A stretch of DNA of 64,000 bases from Cyanophora paradoxa (GCA_004431415.1 QPMI01000190.1:1-64000); one strand, 5' to 3'; numbered from the stretch's first letter, positions 8,530 through 19,878 are shown. Numbers and translations: made by a program. The notes: generated by a model from the letters alone, not told the origin.

Positions 8530-11403
8530 TCACGTGGCGGGTGCGGTAGGAGCGCGGGGGGCGGGGGATGCGGAGGGCGGATCGCGAGGTCCCCCGTGGG
8601 CGGGGGGCCACGGGGAGGCGTTGGACGGGGGGGATGCCGAGGCGAAGGCGGAGGCGGAGAGGAGGGAGGGGGACCAGGAGAGCTCGGCGAGGCTGAGGGG
8701 CAGGGAGCCGCGCGCCGAGCCGGAGCCCGAGCCGGCGTCGGCGTCCACGGCGCTCACGTCCAGCTCGCCCTCCCACCCCGCGCCCTCGAGGCCTAGGCCT
8801 AGGCCCCTCTGCTCCTCGCGCGCACCCGCCGCCCTCGCCTCGAGCTCCTCGCTCTCCAGCGGCCCATAGCCATAGCTGGGCCTGCGCGGCATACAACAAG
8901 CACGAACGTTAACTGGTGATCGATTCGCCGTGTCTCTTTTCTCAAGTCTCAAGCTTAAGAAGGCGCAGGAGATAGTTTAAAAATTTTGCGGCGTCTCTGT
9001 ACATGTCTTAAGCTTGCGCATTCGATGCACTTTTGTCGCGAGAGATTTAATTTCAAGTTTACGGGTCTTATGACGTCGACCATGATCACGAGGAGGCGCG
9101 AGTGTCGGGGCATACTCACCCGCGTCCCGGGGAGCCGAGGCCCGATCGCGAGCAGCGGCCGGCAGCGGGGGCGGGGGATCCGGAGCGGAGGTGGAGGTCG
9201 TGGTGGGAGGCGCGGACCCAGTCGGGGCGGGCGCCGAGGCCCCCCGAGGCCTCCGGATCCTCCATCGGCCCGCACGCCCCCTCCTCCCCCTCCGGCTCCA
9301 GCCTGCCCCCCGGCCCAAAACTTAGGCCGATCGATATCGCGAGGTCCAGCTGCAGATCTCGATCTAAATTTTGATCTAGATCTAGAGCCAAGATGTAGCG
9401 GGCCGGGCCGGGGAGCTCGAGCTGATCATGATGGGGAGGGGGAGCGGACGCGGAGGTGTCGGCGCTGTCCGGGAGGCTCTCGTCGAGGAGGCCGCGCAGC
9501 TGCGCCTCGCTCTCCTGCGCGAGCCGCACGGCCGCCCGCCCCGCCGAGTCCGCCTCCTCCCGCACCCGCCGCCACCCGCGCGCCGTCTCCTTCCGCCAGC
9601 GCCGCAGCATCTGCGCCCCGAGCCGGATCGACGCGAAGCGGAAGCCGGGGCGCGCTTCGTGCGGGCCTTCATGGCGCGGTCGCGCTCGCGCTGCGCCGAG
9701 GCGAGCCGCCCCGCCATCTCCTTCTCCACCTCCTCCCGCCGCTCCCGCTCCCCCCGCGCCTCCTCCCGCGCCCCCTTCGCCTGCTCCTCCCAGTCCCCCG
9801 CCGCCCGCCGCTGCGCCGGCCGCGGGGCGGCAGATTAGCACGTGCACCGATCGCCATCGCGAGCACCGCGAGAGGAGAGGGGGGGGGGGGGGGGGGGGGG
9901 GGGGGGCGGGGGGGGGGGGCGGGACGGGGCCGGCCATGCTGTCGATGTACTCCTCGAGCCTGGCGACGTCCTCCTCCGCCGCCGTCTTCGCCCGCGCCTT
10001 CCATTCCCGCACCCCCGGCTGCGCACGCCATCGATATACACCCGTACCCTAGGCCTCATAATTCGCGAGGGCGCCTAAGCCTCGCGCGCCTCGCTTAAAA
10101 CTATATAGCTAGCTATAGCCGCAGCGCGAAATTTCAAATTAAAGGCACGAACCTGGAGCTGCGTCGCAATCTCGCCCAGCTGCTGCGCCACCATCTTCAT
10201 CACGTTCTGCACCGCTCCGGATCCGCCCGCGGGTACTGCAGCCCGCGCCCGCGACTCCGGTTTCGCAGGCGGAGCCTCCGGATCCGCCCGCGAATTTGAA
10301 ACAGCGAATTTCGCCGGAGGCGGCTGCCCATGGCCAATTGCAACACCATCGATATCGCCGGCGTCGGCGGCGGCCGCGGCGGCACTGCCGCCGCCGGATC
10401 CGGATCCGGAGCGGCGGGCGCTGGATTGCGAGGCTTGCTTCTTGAGCAGGTGGACGCTCGCGAGGATCTTGCGGAGCTCCTCAAGGTGCCCCTCGCGCTC
10501 CCGCACGAGCCGCGCGCCGCGCTGCGCGTCCCGCAGCTTCTCCAGCCACGAGAAAAGGCGAATCAGCTCGTCCGCGATGTCTAGGTGCGTGCACGTGCTC
10601 CCCGCCGGCGCCACGGGACGCTTTGAATCTTGCGCCTGCTCTAGATCTACAGCTGCTGCACCGCGGCCGGTGATCGTGGAGCGGCCGATGTTGGCTGTGC
10701 CCATTGCGCTTGCCCTGGTCGATCGCGACCCGGACGTACGTATACGCGTCGCGCGCTCCGGATCCGCGTTGAGCTCGACGGCCACCGGTACCGGCCGCGG
10801 GGCAGCTTGCGAAACCTTGACACGGGAAGCGGCCGAATTGGCTTGCCGAACGGACAGGGGCTTCAAAGTCGATGCTGTGAAGATAGCGTGCGGCTGCAGC
10901 TGAGAGCCTGCAGCTGAGCCGAGACCGCTGCTTCGGAGCGTCTTCTTCCATTCCGCACTGGAGACAGAGCCAGATTGCCCGCCGGCGGACGCCACTGGGC
11001 GCTGGAAAGGGGCGACTGCAGGCCTTCCCGAGAGCGGCTTTGACATACGCTGCAGCTGATCATGAAGAGCATCGTTCTTGGCGGTCGCCGCGAGCTCGTC
11101 GAAAAGGGACCGATTCTGTGAGCGGGCCCCGGCCCCGGCGGCCCGGAAGCGCGAAAATTTCAGACAACTTGAAATCCACGCCTTGAGCCCGCGAAAGGAG
11201 CTACGTATACCTTGGAAACGTTTGACTTCTGGCGTAGTTCTTCGAGCGTGGGCGACAACTGGAGGCGGCGCGAAACGGGGATCCGGAGACGATTTTCCTT
11301 GTCCTCGACGGGGCTCCCCATGGCCATTCGCGCTCTGGAGAACTGCGAATCCGCGCGTTCGATAATTCGTCGCCGCGGCCGCGGCGACGCACGCTCACCA
11401 TGA
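8530..11403 (-). CDS. Coiled-coil protein of unknown function
   Basis: Multi-exon gene read 11403 to 8530. The longest exon, about 11130 to 10150, includes SLFDELAATAKNDALHDQLQ, a Ser/Ala-rich segment, and a heptad-like stretch IADELIRLFSWLEKLRDAQR, RLVREREGHLEELRKILASV. It ends near QNVMKMVAQQLGEIATQLQ. It then splices to VREWKARAKTAAEEDVARLEEYIDS (about 10020-9940). An intron with a long G run on this strand's complement follows, then EARGERERREEVEKEMAGRL and a helical region RRWRKETARGWRRVREEADS. The C-terminal exon ends at 8530 and is Ser/Ala/Pro-rich. The start is unresolved: an ATG at 11401-11403 is possible, but it is immediately followed by GT and could end an exon. A cytoskeletal or centrosomal role is only a guess. 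Confidence 0.65.
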
Positions 11404-11686
11404 TGCTCGATCCAGCCGGCACGACCTCGCGTGCTGTTCCGAGCGCCAATTCCGGCACGTTGCAGCGCCGCTGGCTGCGATCAAATGTTTGTGTCGACCG
11501 GGGTAGAGCGATCTCCGTCCATGTTCGCCCCAGCGCTAGCGAGCTTCCCGGCACCTCCGGCGACGCGATGGCTCATCAATCTTAGTCCACTTGCAGCGCC
11601 TGCCGCCCGGGATCAGCGCCCGCAGCCGGCCCGACGATTACGAGCTGCAGGCGGAGGTCCGGCGGGAGCACGGTTCGAAAGCAGCT

Positions 11687-13456
11687 ATGGGTCTGCGTGC
11701 AGCCGATTCGTTGGCAGGCCCGTGCGCCCTCCAGCGGCGCCGCGTCCGGCGATCACCTCCTCGGCCGAGCTGCGCTGCGAGAGCGCATCGAGTGCGTACG
11801 CGGCGCTCAGAGCTCGTGTACGCGCACTGCGTACTCAACGCTTTGCAGCGTGGACGTTCGTGGAGCTCGAGTGCGCGGAGGGCGTGGACGTGCGCGCTCT
11901 GTGCGACCTCGTGCTCGAGTTGGGCCTCGGGGCGTCTGCGGTGGTCGTCGCCGGCGGAGAGGAGGAGATTTTCCATGAACGGGAGGTTTCCGGCAACGTG
12001 TGGACGGGAGAGGGCGTGAACGCGCCGCCGCCGCCGAAGCTCTGGGAACGGAGCGTCGTGCGCGTCATGCTCTTCCCGCCCCTCGAAGGCACGCCTCCGC
12101 GGCCTCACTCGAGCTCTCCCGCCTTGCTCTCCCGATCCCCGCCTCGGGGGCACTGGGCGGAGGCCCACGCGGGGTGCGCGCGCAGGGGCGCCGGGGGTCC
12201 CGGTGGAGGAGCAGGTGGCGAACATGCTGGAGGCCGTGCAGCTGGGGATGGGCCTCGCCGCCCCGCCCCCGCACCGCGTCGTCGAGGAGCCCGCCATCGA
12301 CTGGGCCCGCCCCGCCCCGCCCGCCCCTCCCCTCCACTCGCCCGGGGCCCAGCGATCGCGAGGCTGATGGGGGCGGCGGGCGCGGGCAGGTGACGGCGGT
12401 GGCGCGGGCGACGTTCGAGCCGATCTGCGTGGACGGCGGCCGCCTGTGGGTCCTCCCTGAGTGGTGGGAGGGGGACGAGCCCCAGGGCGCCCAGCACGTC
12501 ATCCGCCTCGACCCCGGTACCCCCCTCCCCCCCCCCCCCCCCCCCTCTCCCCCTGGCCGACGTGTTGGGCAGGGGCGGCGTTCGGGGACGGGCAGCACCA
12601 GACGACGCGGCTCTGCCTGGAGTGGGCGGTGCGCTCGTACCCCCAGCCCTCGGATTTCTAGGAGGCCCAGGCCTCGTCCTAGGCCTCGTCTTCGAAGCCG
12701 ATTGAAGAGGGGCGGGGGCAGGTGCGGAACGTGCGGGCGGGGGACCGGGTGCTGGACTTCGGCTGCGGGACGGGCATCCTCGCGCTCGGCGCCATGCTCG
12801 CCGGCGCCCGCTCCGCCCACGGCGTCGACATCGAGCCCGAGGCGCGCCACTTTCCACCCGCCCGCCCCTGCCTCGCACTCGCCCCTTCCGACTCGAGCCG
12901 GCAGGCGCTGGAGGCGAGCCGGAGGAACGCGGCGGGGAACGGGTACGCGGATCAGGAGAACGGTCCCCTCCGCTTCTACTCGGGCCCGGCCTTCGACGAG
13001 GCGCGCGCCTCGGGCGCGGGCGCGGGGGAGAAATACGACGTCCTTCTCGGTGCCCTCGGCCCCGACGCGGGCCGAGACTCACGGAAGCTGATCTGCGCGG
13101 CGCGAAGCGAACATTCTCTTTGCTCCCCTCGTCGAGCTCGCCCCCAAGTTCGCCTCGCTCCTCCGCCCCGGCGGCCAGGCCCGCCCCGCCCCGCGCTGGC
13201 GAGCTCGCGTGGGGCGGCGGGTGAGGGCGGGGCGGGCAGATCTGCGTGTCGGGCTTCGTGGTGGCCTCGGCGGAGAAGATCAGCGAGGTGTACGCCGCAA
13301 ACGGCTTCGAGATCACCGAGGCCCGCACCCTCGACGACTGGGTCCGCGCCCCCCCCCGCGCGGCCCCCGCGCGGCCCCGGCGTGTGCGCCAGCCCACGTG
13401 CGCCTCGCGGCCGCCCGCAGGTCTGCCTCGCGGCGACCCGCCGCTCCGATGACTGA
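11687..13456 (+). CDS. Ribosomal protein L11 methyltransferase-like (PrmA family), probably organellar
   Basis: SAM-dependent methyltransferase of the PrmA family, which trimethylates ribosomal protein L11 in bacteria and organelles. Exon 1 (ATG 11687) encodes an Arg-rich, transit-peptide-like leader and splices to [14 protein letters not shown]. Family landmarks in order: [14 protein letters not shown], then [16 protein letters not shown] (family normally AFGTG.H.TT), then the SAM motif [20 protein letters not shown]. After these come [19 protein letters not shown] (family LANIL) and [13 protein letters not shown] near the C-terminus. The DVLLA/NIL junction uses a GT-AG intron (about 13051-13108). 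The next intron, 13179-13239, is GC-AG with perfectly complementary ends. The stop is at 13454-13456. Oddity: the usual GTG turn reads GDG. Targeting is inferred from the leader only. Confidence 0.88.
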
Positions 13457-13716
13457 GCCCGAGGCCCTCCCTGCCCCTCTTCGCCCCCGCTTCAAGTTCT
13501 CCTCCCGGCACACTGGTGCTGCTCCCACCGCACACCAGTGCTGCTCCCACGCCCTTGGCCCGCTGCCCGAGGCCAGCTCATGTCTCATCCATCGCTTCGC
13601 AATCGATGTCCAAGGCGAACAGAACTCGGGGTGGCCGAGCTCGGGGCCCGCAGCGCATATTTACAGGGGCGGCGCCCGCCAGCTCCGGCCGAGCGAGTGA
13701 GCTCGAGGGGCGGCAC

Positions 13717-14875
13717 TCAGGCCTTGAGCTGCGGGGCGGCGGGCTTGTCCTTGATGGCGATCTTCTGCTTCTTGGGGACGGCCTGCTGCGGCTTGGCGAC
13801 CTCGATCGTCAGGACGCCGTTGTCGTACTCCGCGTCCACCTTGTCGGGGTTCTCCCGCAGGCCGGGCTGCACGCGCGCAAAAGAGGCCGGAGGCTTCAGC
13901 GCCGCGCTTCCTGCTTGAGCTCGGCGGCCGTGTGCGCACCAGGACGAACTGGCGCATGAAGGTGCCGGCGCGGCGCTCGCGGCGGACATAGTTGCCCTCG
14001 CGCTTCTCCTCCTCCTTGCGCGTCTCCCCGCTGAGCGTGAGCGTGTCCCCGTCCACGTCGATCTTGATCTTGTCCTTGTCCACCTGTCGCGCGGCGTAAG
14101 CTGCAGGCGCCGGCGCGGCGCGGCCCGCGCGTCGACCGCGGAGCTACCCCTGCGCCCCCTCGTCGGACGCGGCTCGTGGCGCGCTGCGGGCGCTGTACGT
14201 ATACCTGGGAGTTCGGCGTGGACGATGTACTTGTTGTCAGTCTGCAAGCGGTGGGCTTGAGGAAGAGATCGAGCGCAGCTCTTGCAAATTGCAGCTGCGC
14301 ACCTCGCGGAGGTCGGCGCGCGGGTGCCAGTCCACGAGGGGTCCGACTGGCGTTGGCATGGTGAGCTCGCGGTTGAAGTCCGAGAAACCTGCGCGCGCGC
14401 ACGCGCGCGCGCGTAAGCGAAGTCGACGTCGACGCGTTGAGCTCGAGAGGCGCTTACCGGGAAGTCCCAGGGCGCGATTCTGGTTGAGGACGCCGCTGAC
14501 TCGATTCCAAAGATCGTTGATGCCGCGGCGCCTGCGAAGTCGAGCCATCAAATTCTTCGAAGTTTCGAATTTAACTTCGATGCTTTGAGGGCGCGCGTGT
14601 CGGCGCGAGGGGAGAGCGGGTGGCGGAGCGAACGAATGCGATATGCGACGCGCGCGGACGACAATTGCAATTACGTAAACGACGGACGACAGTTCGAAGG
14701 GCGCGCACGGATCGCTGATGTCGCCACCGAGGACATCATCAAACACGCGATCGACATCCCTCTGAATCCTGGATTCGAAGGTGATCCGAAGTCAGTTCGA
14801 ATTCCGGCCAAACGGGACAATAATCGGGCGTACGCACATCGCGAACGGGTCGCGCGAATACTGCTGCATGGCCAT
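13717..14875 (-). CDS. Small heat-shock protein (Hsp20/alpha-crystallin)
   Basis: ATP-independent holdase chaperone. The ATG at 14873-14875 gives MAMQQYSRDPFAM, which splices (donor GTGCGTACG) to IQRDVDRVFDDVLGGDIS. Further exons read GINDLWNRVSGVLNQNRALG and FSDFNRELTMPTPVGPLVDW. The alpha-crystallin domain then starts with RETDNKYIVHAEL, followed by DKDKIKIDVDGDTLTLSGET, the YVRRERRAGTFMRQFVL strand and DAEYDNGVLTIEVAKP. The C-terminal tail is Lys/Pro/Gln-rich and lacks a clear I-x-I motif. Junctions RE/TDNK, FVL/PGLREN and LPG/FSDF restore frame and use GT-AG introns, one with a (GC)n tract. It converges on the PrmA-like gene with about 260 bases between. The acceptor before DKDKIK is the least certain. 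Confidence 0.9.
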
Positions 14876-15048
14876 GGTGCGATCGGCGAGGATCGAAGCT
14901 GGATCACCGGTACCTCAGCTGGTTTTAGGGGGGGGGGGGTCGGGAGGGGTGCAGCATTTCCAACCCTTCGACCTGCAGAACCGCCCAGCGACGCAACGGG
15001 CAGCCAAGAGCGCAGAGATTTAGACTCAGCACCCGCTGCTTGAGGGTC

Positions 15049-16084
15049 ATGGGAAACGCGGCCGGGCTCGCGCGGACGGGCAGCCGCCCCGCTTACGGGC
15101 AGCCGGCCTACGACATAGCGGAGAACATCGTTAACTACATTAAGACAGAGTTCAACCGAGTGCGCTCCGGAGACAACAGCTACGTGGTGAGCCCGCCGCT
15201 CGCTTTTGCTGGCCCCATCAGCCCACCGCCCCGCCGCCGCAGGTGTTAGAAGAGTTGCTGCGGATGAAGCCTCTGCGTGAGATTCCAATTGAGTTCACCC
15301 ACCTGGGAACGCTGTTCGTGCTGGACAGGTCTGCCGCCTGGTCAGCGCTGCCCGCCGGCTCTGACGCAGTCGCGGCTCGCAGCAATCGTGACGGCAGGAT
15401 AACTCTGGACGAGCTCTTTGCCTTCGCCGAGATCTTCGGCAAGCGCCAGCGGCTCTACAAAGCGCACGAGTACGAGGCGTGTGAGGCGTAGCCTGGCCTG
15501 CTCTGGCGCGTGCCTCTGGCGCGCCCCTGAGCGCCCCCACAGATGCAAATGCGGGCCTACTGCACGCTGCGCATGTGGAGTGTGGTCTCCGCACCGGGGG
15601 GGATCGACTCCTTCGTCGACTGGTGCGCACGCCCTGCCCCCGCGGCCGCAGCACTGGCCCGGGGCCGAGGGGCGGGGGCGGGCAGGATGTGCAACCTGTT
15701 CAGCGAGAGCATGCCGGTGCAGCACTTCGAGCGGCACCCGGACGAGGTCTTCCTGAACCGGGACGTGGTGAAGACGATGCACGAGATCCTCACCGTCAAG
15801 GCCTCCTACGGCATCGAGTTCCAGGACTTCTTCGACCTCATGCAGCGCGTCGCCGAGGAGATGGTGCCCCGCTCCCCCCACGCCCCGTGCCCCGCGCATC
15901 CCCCGCCCCCTCGCCGGCCGACAGGCGCCTGGGGCACGGCCAGGGGGCGATGAACCTGGAGGAGGACGAGCTGGACGACGTGGTCCCCGTCTCCGTGCTG
16001 CGCCTCTTCTGCGCCGACTTCGCCCGCGGCTTCGTCCGCCTCATGGCCGAGCTCGGCTTCCCCGACAAGTTCGAGTTCGAGTAG
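15049..16084 (+). CDS. N-myristoylatable EF-hand calcium-binding protein
   Basis: Starts MGNAAGLARTGSRP, which fits an N-myristoylation signal (Gly2, small residue at 6). Exons then read AYDIAENIVNYIKTEFNRV, LEELLRMKPLREIPIEFTHL, and an EF-hand loop assembled across an intron: DSNRDGRITLDE. This has the canonical D-x-N-x-D-G-x-I-x-x-x-E pattern. Next come GKRQRLYKAHEYE, MQMRAYCTLRMW, IDSFVDW/MCNLFSESMPVQHF, KTMHEILTVKASYGIEFQDF, and a final exon after AEEM/GAMNLEEDELDDVV ending FPDKFEFE. Only one good EF-hand loop is visible; the second may be degenerate. One intron (about 15477-15541) is GC-AG. Another starts GTGCCCC and ends in GGGGCAC plus a few bases. Function beyond Ca2+ binding and membrane attachment is unknown. 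Confidence 0.82.
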
Positions 16085-16517
16085 CCCCCCACCAGTCCCC
16101 CCCGCGAACAAAGGACTCCACGCCGCCGGCAGGCCCCATCTCTGGTGCGCCCGCTCCCGCTCCATCCCTTCCCGAAACCACTCGTACAACGCTCATCCCT
16201 GGGGCGGCGCAGGTGGCGACCGATGCAGGCGGCGATAGCCGGCGAGCGTCGCCCTGCAGCCTTCGCGAAGAGGCGGCCCCTCGCCCTCGGACCACGAGCG
16301 ACAGCCCATACGCAGCATCGTCGACGGCGCTGCGCGATCGAGCGAGCCGAACCAGCCAGAAACCCAGCGCATCGCCTCTCCCTCGTGGCGTGCGGTTTCG
16401 CCGCACCGTGGCAGCCGGCCGGCGCTGGGCTCGGCCGTGTAGTGCGGTGCAGCACCTGTACGATTACGGAGAGCTTCTATCGATAGCCTACCCTACAACA
16501 ATAGTGGAAAAAGCGAG
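16085..16517. other. Intergenic between convergent genes
   Basis: 3' flanks of the EF-hand and p24 genes. Frames here are short and mirror one another on opposite strands. Nothing recognised. Confidence 0.5.
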
Positions 16518-17775
16518 TTATATGAGCTGCAGGGGGCGGGGGAGGGAGGGAGGGGGGGGGGGGGGGGGTGCGAGTGAGCGCTGGAGAAAGTGCGAAGGAG
16601 CGGGGAGGGGCGGGGCGGACCTTCTTCGCCATGAAGAACTTGCGCATGTAGAAGCTCTGCGGGGGCGCACGGGCGAGGAGGCTCGGCGGCAGGGGTGGCG
16701 GGAGGGCGGGGCAATGGCGGAAGGAGAACCTGGTAGACGCCGAGGCCGATGAGGACGCAGATGGAGAAGACCGAGAACCAGGCGACGCGCGCGTTTGTCG
16801 ACTCTGCGGCGCCCCGGGGCGTCAGCGGGCGGCAGCGAGGGCGCGGCGCGGCGCGGGGGCGGGCTGCGGGCGCGCCGTTGGTGTCGCGGAGGTAGGCCTC
16901 GCGCTCCTTCATGTACTCCATCTCGCGCTGGATCTCGTTCACAACGTCCTCCATCCGCCGCAGGTGCACCTCCAGCGCTGCCCGCAGTCACGCCCCGCGC
17001 CGCTGCAGAGGAACGGCAGGCGGTGCGGCCGGGCGGCGGCGCACGCTTGAGGTTCTCCTTGCGCGCGATCTCGGCGTAGTCCTTCGCCGCCAGGCCGGTC
17101 TTGAAGATGACTCCGATGCGGGCCGACCCGGACGGGTGCTGGTCTGCACGCCGCTCAGCGCGCGCTTTCAAAGCAGCGCAGGAGACTGGGCCGCACTGTG
17201 GGCGGCCTTGTTGTAGAAGCTGCGTGCCGGCGTCAGGTTTTGAGTTTGACTTGGGCGCGGAACGCGAAGCGGGGCGCACCAGAACTTGTGGTCGCCGGCG
17301 TAGCTCGTCTCAAACGTGAAACGGCCCTCGTCCGCCTTGTCTCGCCGGTGCTTGATGCTGCGCGGTGCGATGACAGTTTGAGGCGGCTAATGTGGTCGGC
17401 CCTGCTTGGCGCAAGGAACGGCGACGCGCGCGCACCCATTCGAGGGATCAGTCACGCTGCACATGCAGAGCGGAAATGAGCGACGGGCGGCGGGCGGCGA
17501 ACAGGCCCAACGGGCGAATGACAGCCACCAGCTCGCACCTGACCTCGATCTCCATTCCAGGGCCCGGCTGCGTGAAGTACTCACCGAAGACAAACGTGTT
17601 CGCCTGCCGCACGGCTCAGAGCGCGCTGGCGCCGGGCGGCCGGCCAGCGGACCGGGATCTCCTCGTGCAGACATTTGAACGAGTGCACAGGCACATCAAA
17701 CTGCATCGGGTTGCTGGCGAGCGCCAGCTGGAGCGCCACGAGGGCCAGGAGGCCGACAAGGACGCGGCGCTCCAT
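16518..17775 (-). CDS. p24/TMED family cargo receptor (EMP24/GP25L)
   Basis: Type I membrane protein cycling between ER and Golgi in COPI/COPII vesicles. Starts MERRVLVGLLALVALQLALA (signal peptide), then the GOLD domain: NPMQFDVPVHSFKCLHEEI, NTFVFGEYFTQPGPGMEIEV and DEGRFTFETSYAGDHKFW. Next are GVIFKTGLAAKDYAEIARKE, the coiled-coil VHLRRMEDVVNEIQREMEYM with KEREAYLRDTN, and the membrane segment VAWFSVFSICVLIGLGVYQV. The tail reads FYMRKFFMAKK and is completed by a tiny last exon encoding Leu-Ile-stop (stop at 16518-16520). The protein therefore ends FFMAKKLI, with both the diphenylalanine and dilysine (KKxx) COPI signals. The last intron carries a 17-base C run on the sense strand. TMED10 (p24 delta) is the closest subtype by its tail. 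Confidence 0.93.
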
Positions 17776-17939
17776 CTTGTTTCTCGTCTACCCCCCTGGC
17801 CTGAAACTTCGAAACGCAACGCGCGACTCAGCGACTTGCGCAGTGTCTTGATTTCCAGCTCTTCCCAAAGTTTGACCAATAAGCAAATGCCTATCTAAAG
17901 CCGCCCCTGGCTGGGGGCGGGGCGGGGCGGGGGCGCTGC

Positions 17940-18003
17940 TCAGGCGTCCTTCTTGGTCTCGCCGCCGGCGGCCATGCGGGCCTTCTTGCGGAGGGCCAGG
18001 CCG
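17940..18003 (-). other. Alternative last exon B with KKDA terminus
   Basis: Acceptor AG ends at 18004. The exon encodes [20 protein letters not shown] and a stop at 17940-17942. The final KKDA fits the KKxx ER-retrieval rule. It probably arose with exon A by tandem exon duplication. Confidence 0.75.
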
Positions 18004-19710
18004 CTGCGCCGGGAGGGGGCGTCAGGCAGACGGGGCGGGCGGCGGGACGGGGTGGAGCGGGCGGGTTCACAAGGAGGTGAGGTGGCTCAGGGGGCGGCGG
18101 AGGCGAGCATGGGCGCGGTCGCCGACTCGGAGGCGAGGCGGGCCTTGCGCTTAAGGGCGAGCCCCCTATCGGACGGGCTGGTCTGCTGGGGCGGCGCGGG
18201 GCGCGGGGCCGGCGCACCGGAGCTTCTTGTGCAGGCCGAGCACGTGCCAGTCGAGGAGGAACTTGGGCACGGAGCCCGTGACGCCGCTGCGCGCGGCCCG
18301 TCAGCGCGGCCCCCTGGAAGGCGTCAGCCAAGGCGGGGGCGGGCGGGGCGGACTCCATGAGGGCGTGGGCCCAGTAGGGGTTGAACTCGATGGCGTAGCC
18401 GAGCTTGTTGAGGGTGCCGGCAGCGACGGCGGCCGGCTGGGGCACGGTCAGCGACGCCCGCTTGATCTTCGACATCGCCGACACGACGTAGTACGGCTTG
18501 ATGTACACGCAGTCCACCTCGCCCTTGTACCTGCGCGGCGCCGTCAGCGAAGGGCAGCCCCGGCCGTGCGGAGGGCGGGGTGAGAGGGGGGGGGGGGGGG
18601 GAGGGGGGGTAGGGGGGGGCGGACTCGGCGGCGAGGGCCTCGGTCATGGTGCGGAGGTAGGCCTTGGAGCCGGCGTACGAGGCGAGCAGCGGGGCGCCCA
18701 CCGTGGCGGAGCCGGAGCCGACGTTCACGATCAGGCCCTTGAAGTTCCTGGCCCCGCCCCCGCCCCCGTCGGCGGTGGCGTGTTGGGCGGCGGCGCTGGG
18801 TGCGGGGGCGCGGGCGGACGACTTGCGGATGATGGGGAGGCAGCGGCGGGTCATCTCGGTGGCGGCGAAGACGTTGAGGTTGACCACGTTGCTGATCGTG
18901 TCCCGCGGCACCTCGTGCAGGAACATGTGGTGCTCGTAGTTCGTCCCCGCGTTGTTCACTGCCCCGCCCCCCCGTCGGACCACGCGCACCGGGCGCCAGC
19001 GCCGCGCCGCGGAGCGCGGGCCGGCGCACCGAGGCAGGTGATGCCGAGCTTCTCAATCTCGGGCTGGACGCGGTTCTCCCACAGCGAGTTGTCCGGGTTG
19101 CACAGGTCCGCCGCAAGGACCTTGACCTGCACCTTGTACTTCTTCTCTGCGGCGCCGCTCGCACCGGGCGCGCGCAAGGCGCGAGTTGGAGCTAATGGCG
19201 AGCGCACCGATGTCGGCCTTGACCTCGTTCAGGCGCGACTCCGTGCGCGAAATGATCAGAAGGTTGAAGCCCTTCTTGGCGAGCTGGCTCGCGAAGGCCT
19301 TGCCGATGCCGTCCGAAGCGCCAGTCACGACTGGGCGGTGGTCGGTCGCAGGTGGCGGTGCGGCGGCAGGGATCAACGCCCGCACCGGCCCATGCGCCCT
19401 TGCGCGCGCCGTACTTGCCGAGGCCGCTCAGGAAGCTCGGGCGGAAGCACTGGAGCCAGAAGAAGGAAAGAATCGAGAGGGCAAACTTGCCGACGACAAT
19501 GCCGCCAACGATGGCGAAGGCCTTCGTGGCGTTCTGCGCAGCGGCGGAGGGCGTGCGGTTAGCGCGCGTTGGAGGTCCAATCAGGCGCCAAACTGCCGGC
19601 ACGGCGAGGGCGCGCACGAAGTCGGTGAACCAGTTGACCACCTCGCGTTGAACATCCTCCGGGCGAACAGACAGCAGCTGGCGCTTAGCCGACGCCACGA
19701 ACGCCTCCAT
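17940..19710 (-). CDS. Very-long-chain 3-oxoacyl-CoA reductase (KAR/HSD17B12-like SDR)
   Basis: ER short-chain dehydrogenase that reduces 3-ketoacyl-CoA in fatty-acid elongation. The N-terminus (ATG 19708-19710) has a hydrophobic segment [20 protein letters not shown]. The cofactor motif is spliced as [19 protein letters not shown]. It is followed by [61 protein letters not shown] and the catalytic Y-x-x-x-K as YAGSKAY. Next come [19 protein letters not shown] and [15 protein letters not shown]. Two alternative last exons follow, at 18087-18165 and 17940-18003. Each joins in frame after KKLR and each has its own stop. The distal one ends ETKKDA, a KKxx ER-retrieval signal; the proximal one ends LASAAP and lacks it. 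An SDR of another substrate class is possible, but the ER signal and sequence favour KAR. Confidence 0.9.
18087..18165 (-). other. Alternative last exon A of the ketoacyl-CoA reductase
   Basis: Acceptor AG ends at 18166. The exon encodes [19 protein letters not shown], then LASAAP and a stop at 18087-18089. It is homologous over its first ten residues to exon B. The dilysine C-terminus is absent. Confidence 0.75.
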
Positions 19711-19878
19711 TTTTTTCCGACACGAACGCCTCTACCCAGATGCGCTAACTTGGAAGCAGGGCAGACAGCACGGAGCAGCCTCGAAGGCACATCTTCTCGA
19801 CACTCATCGACTGCAAAGGAAGCAGGAAGCAGCGCGAAAGCAGGAAGCAGTCGGAAAGCAGGTAGCAGCTAGAGAGCG

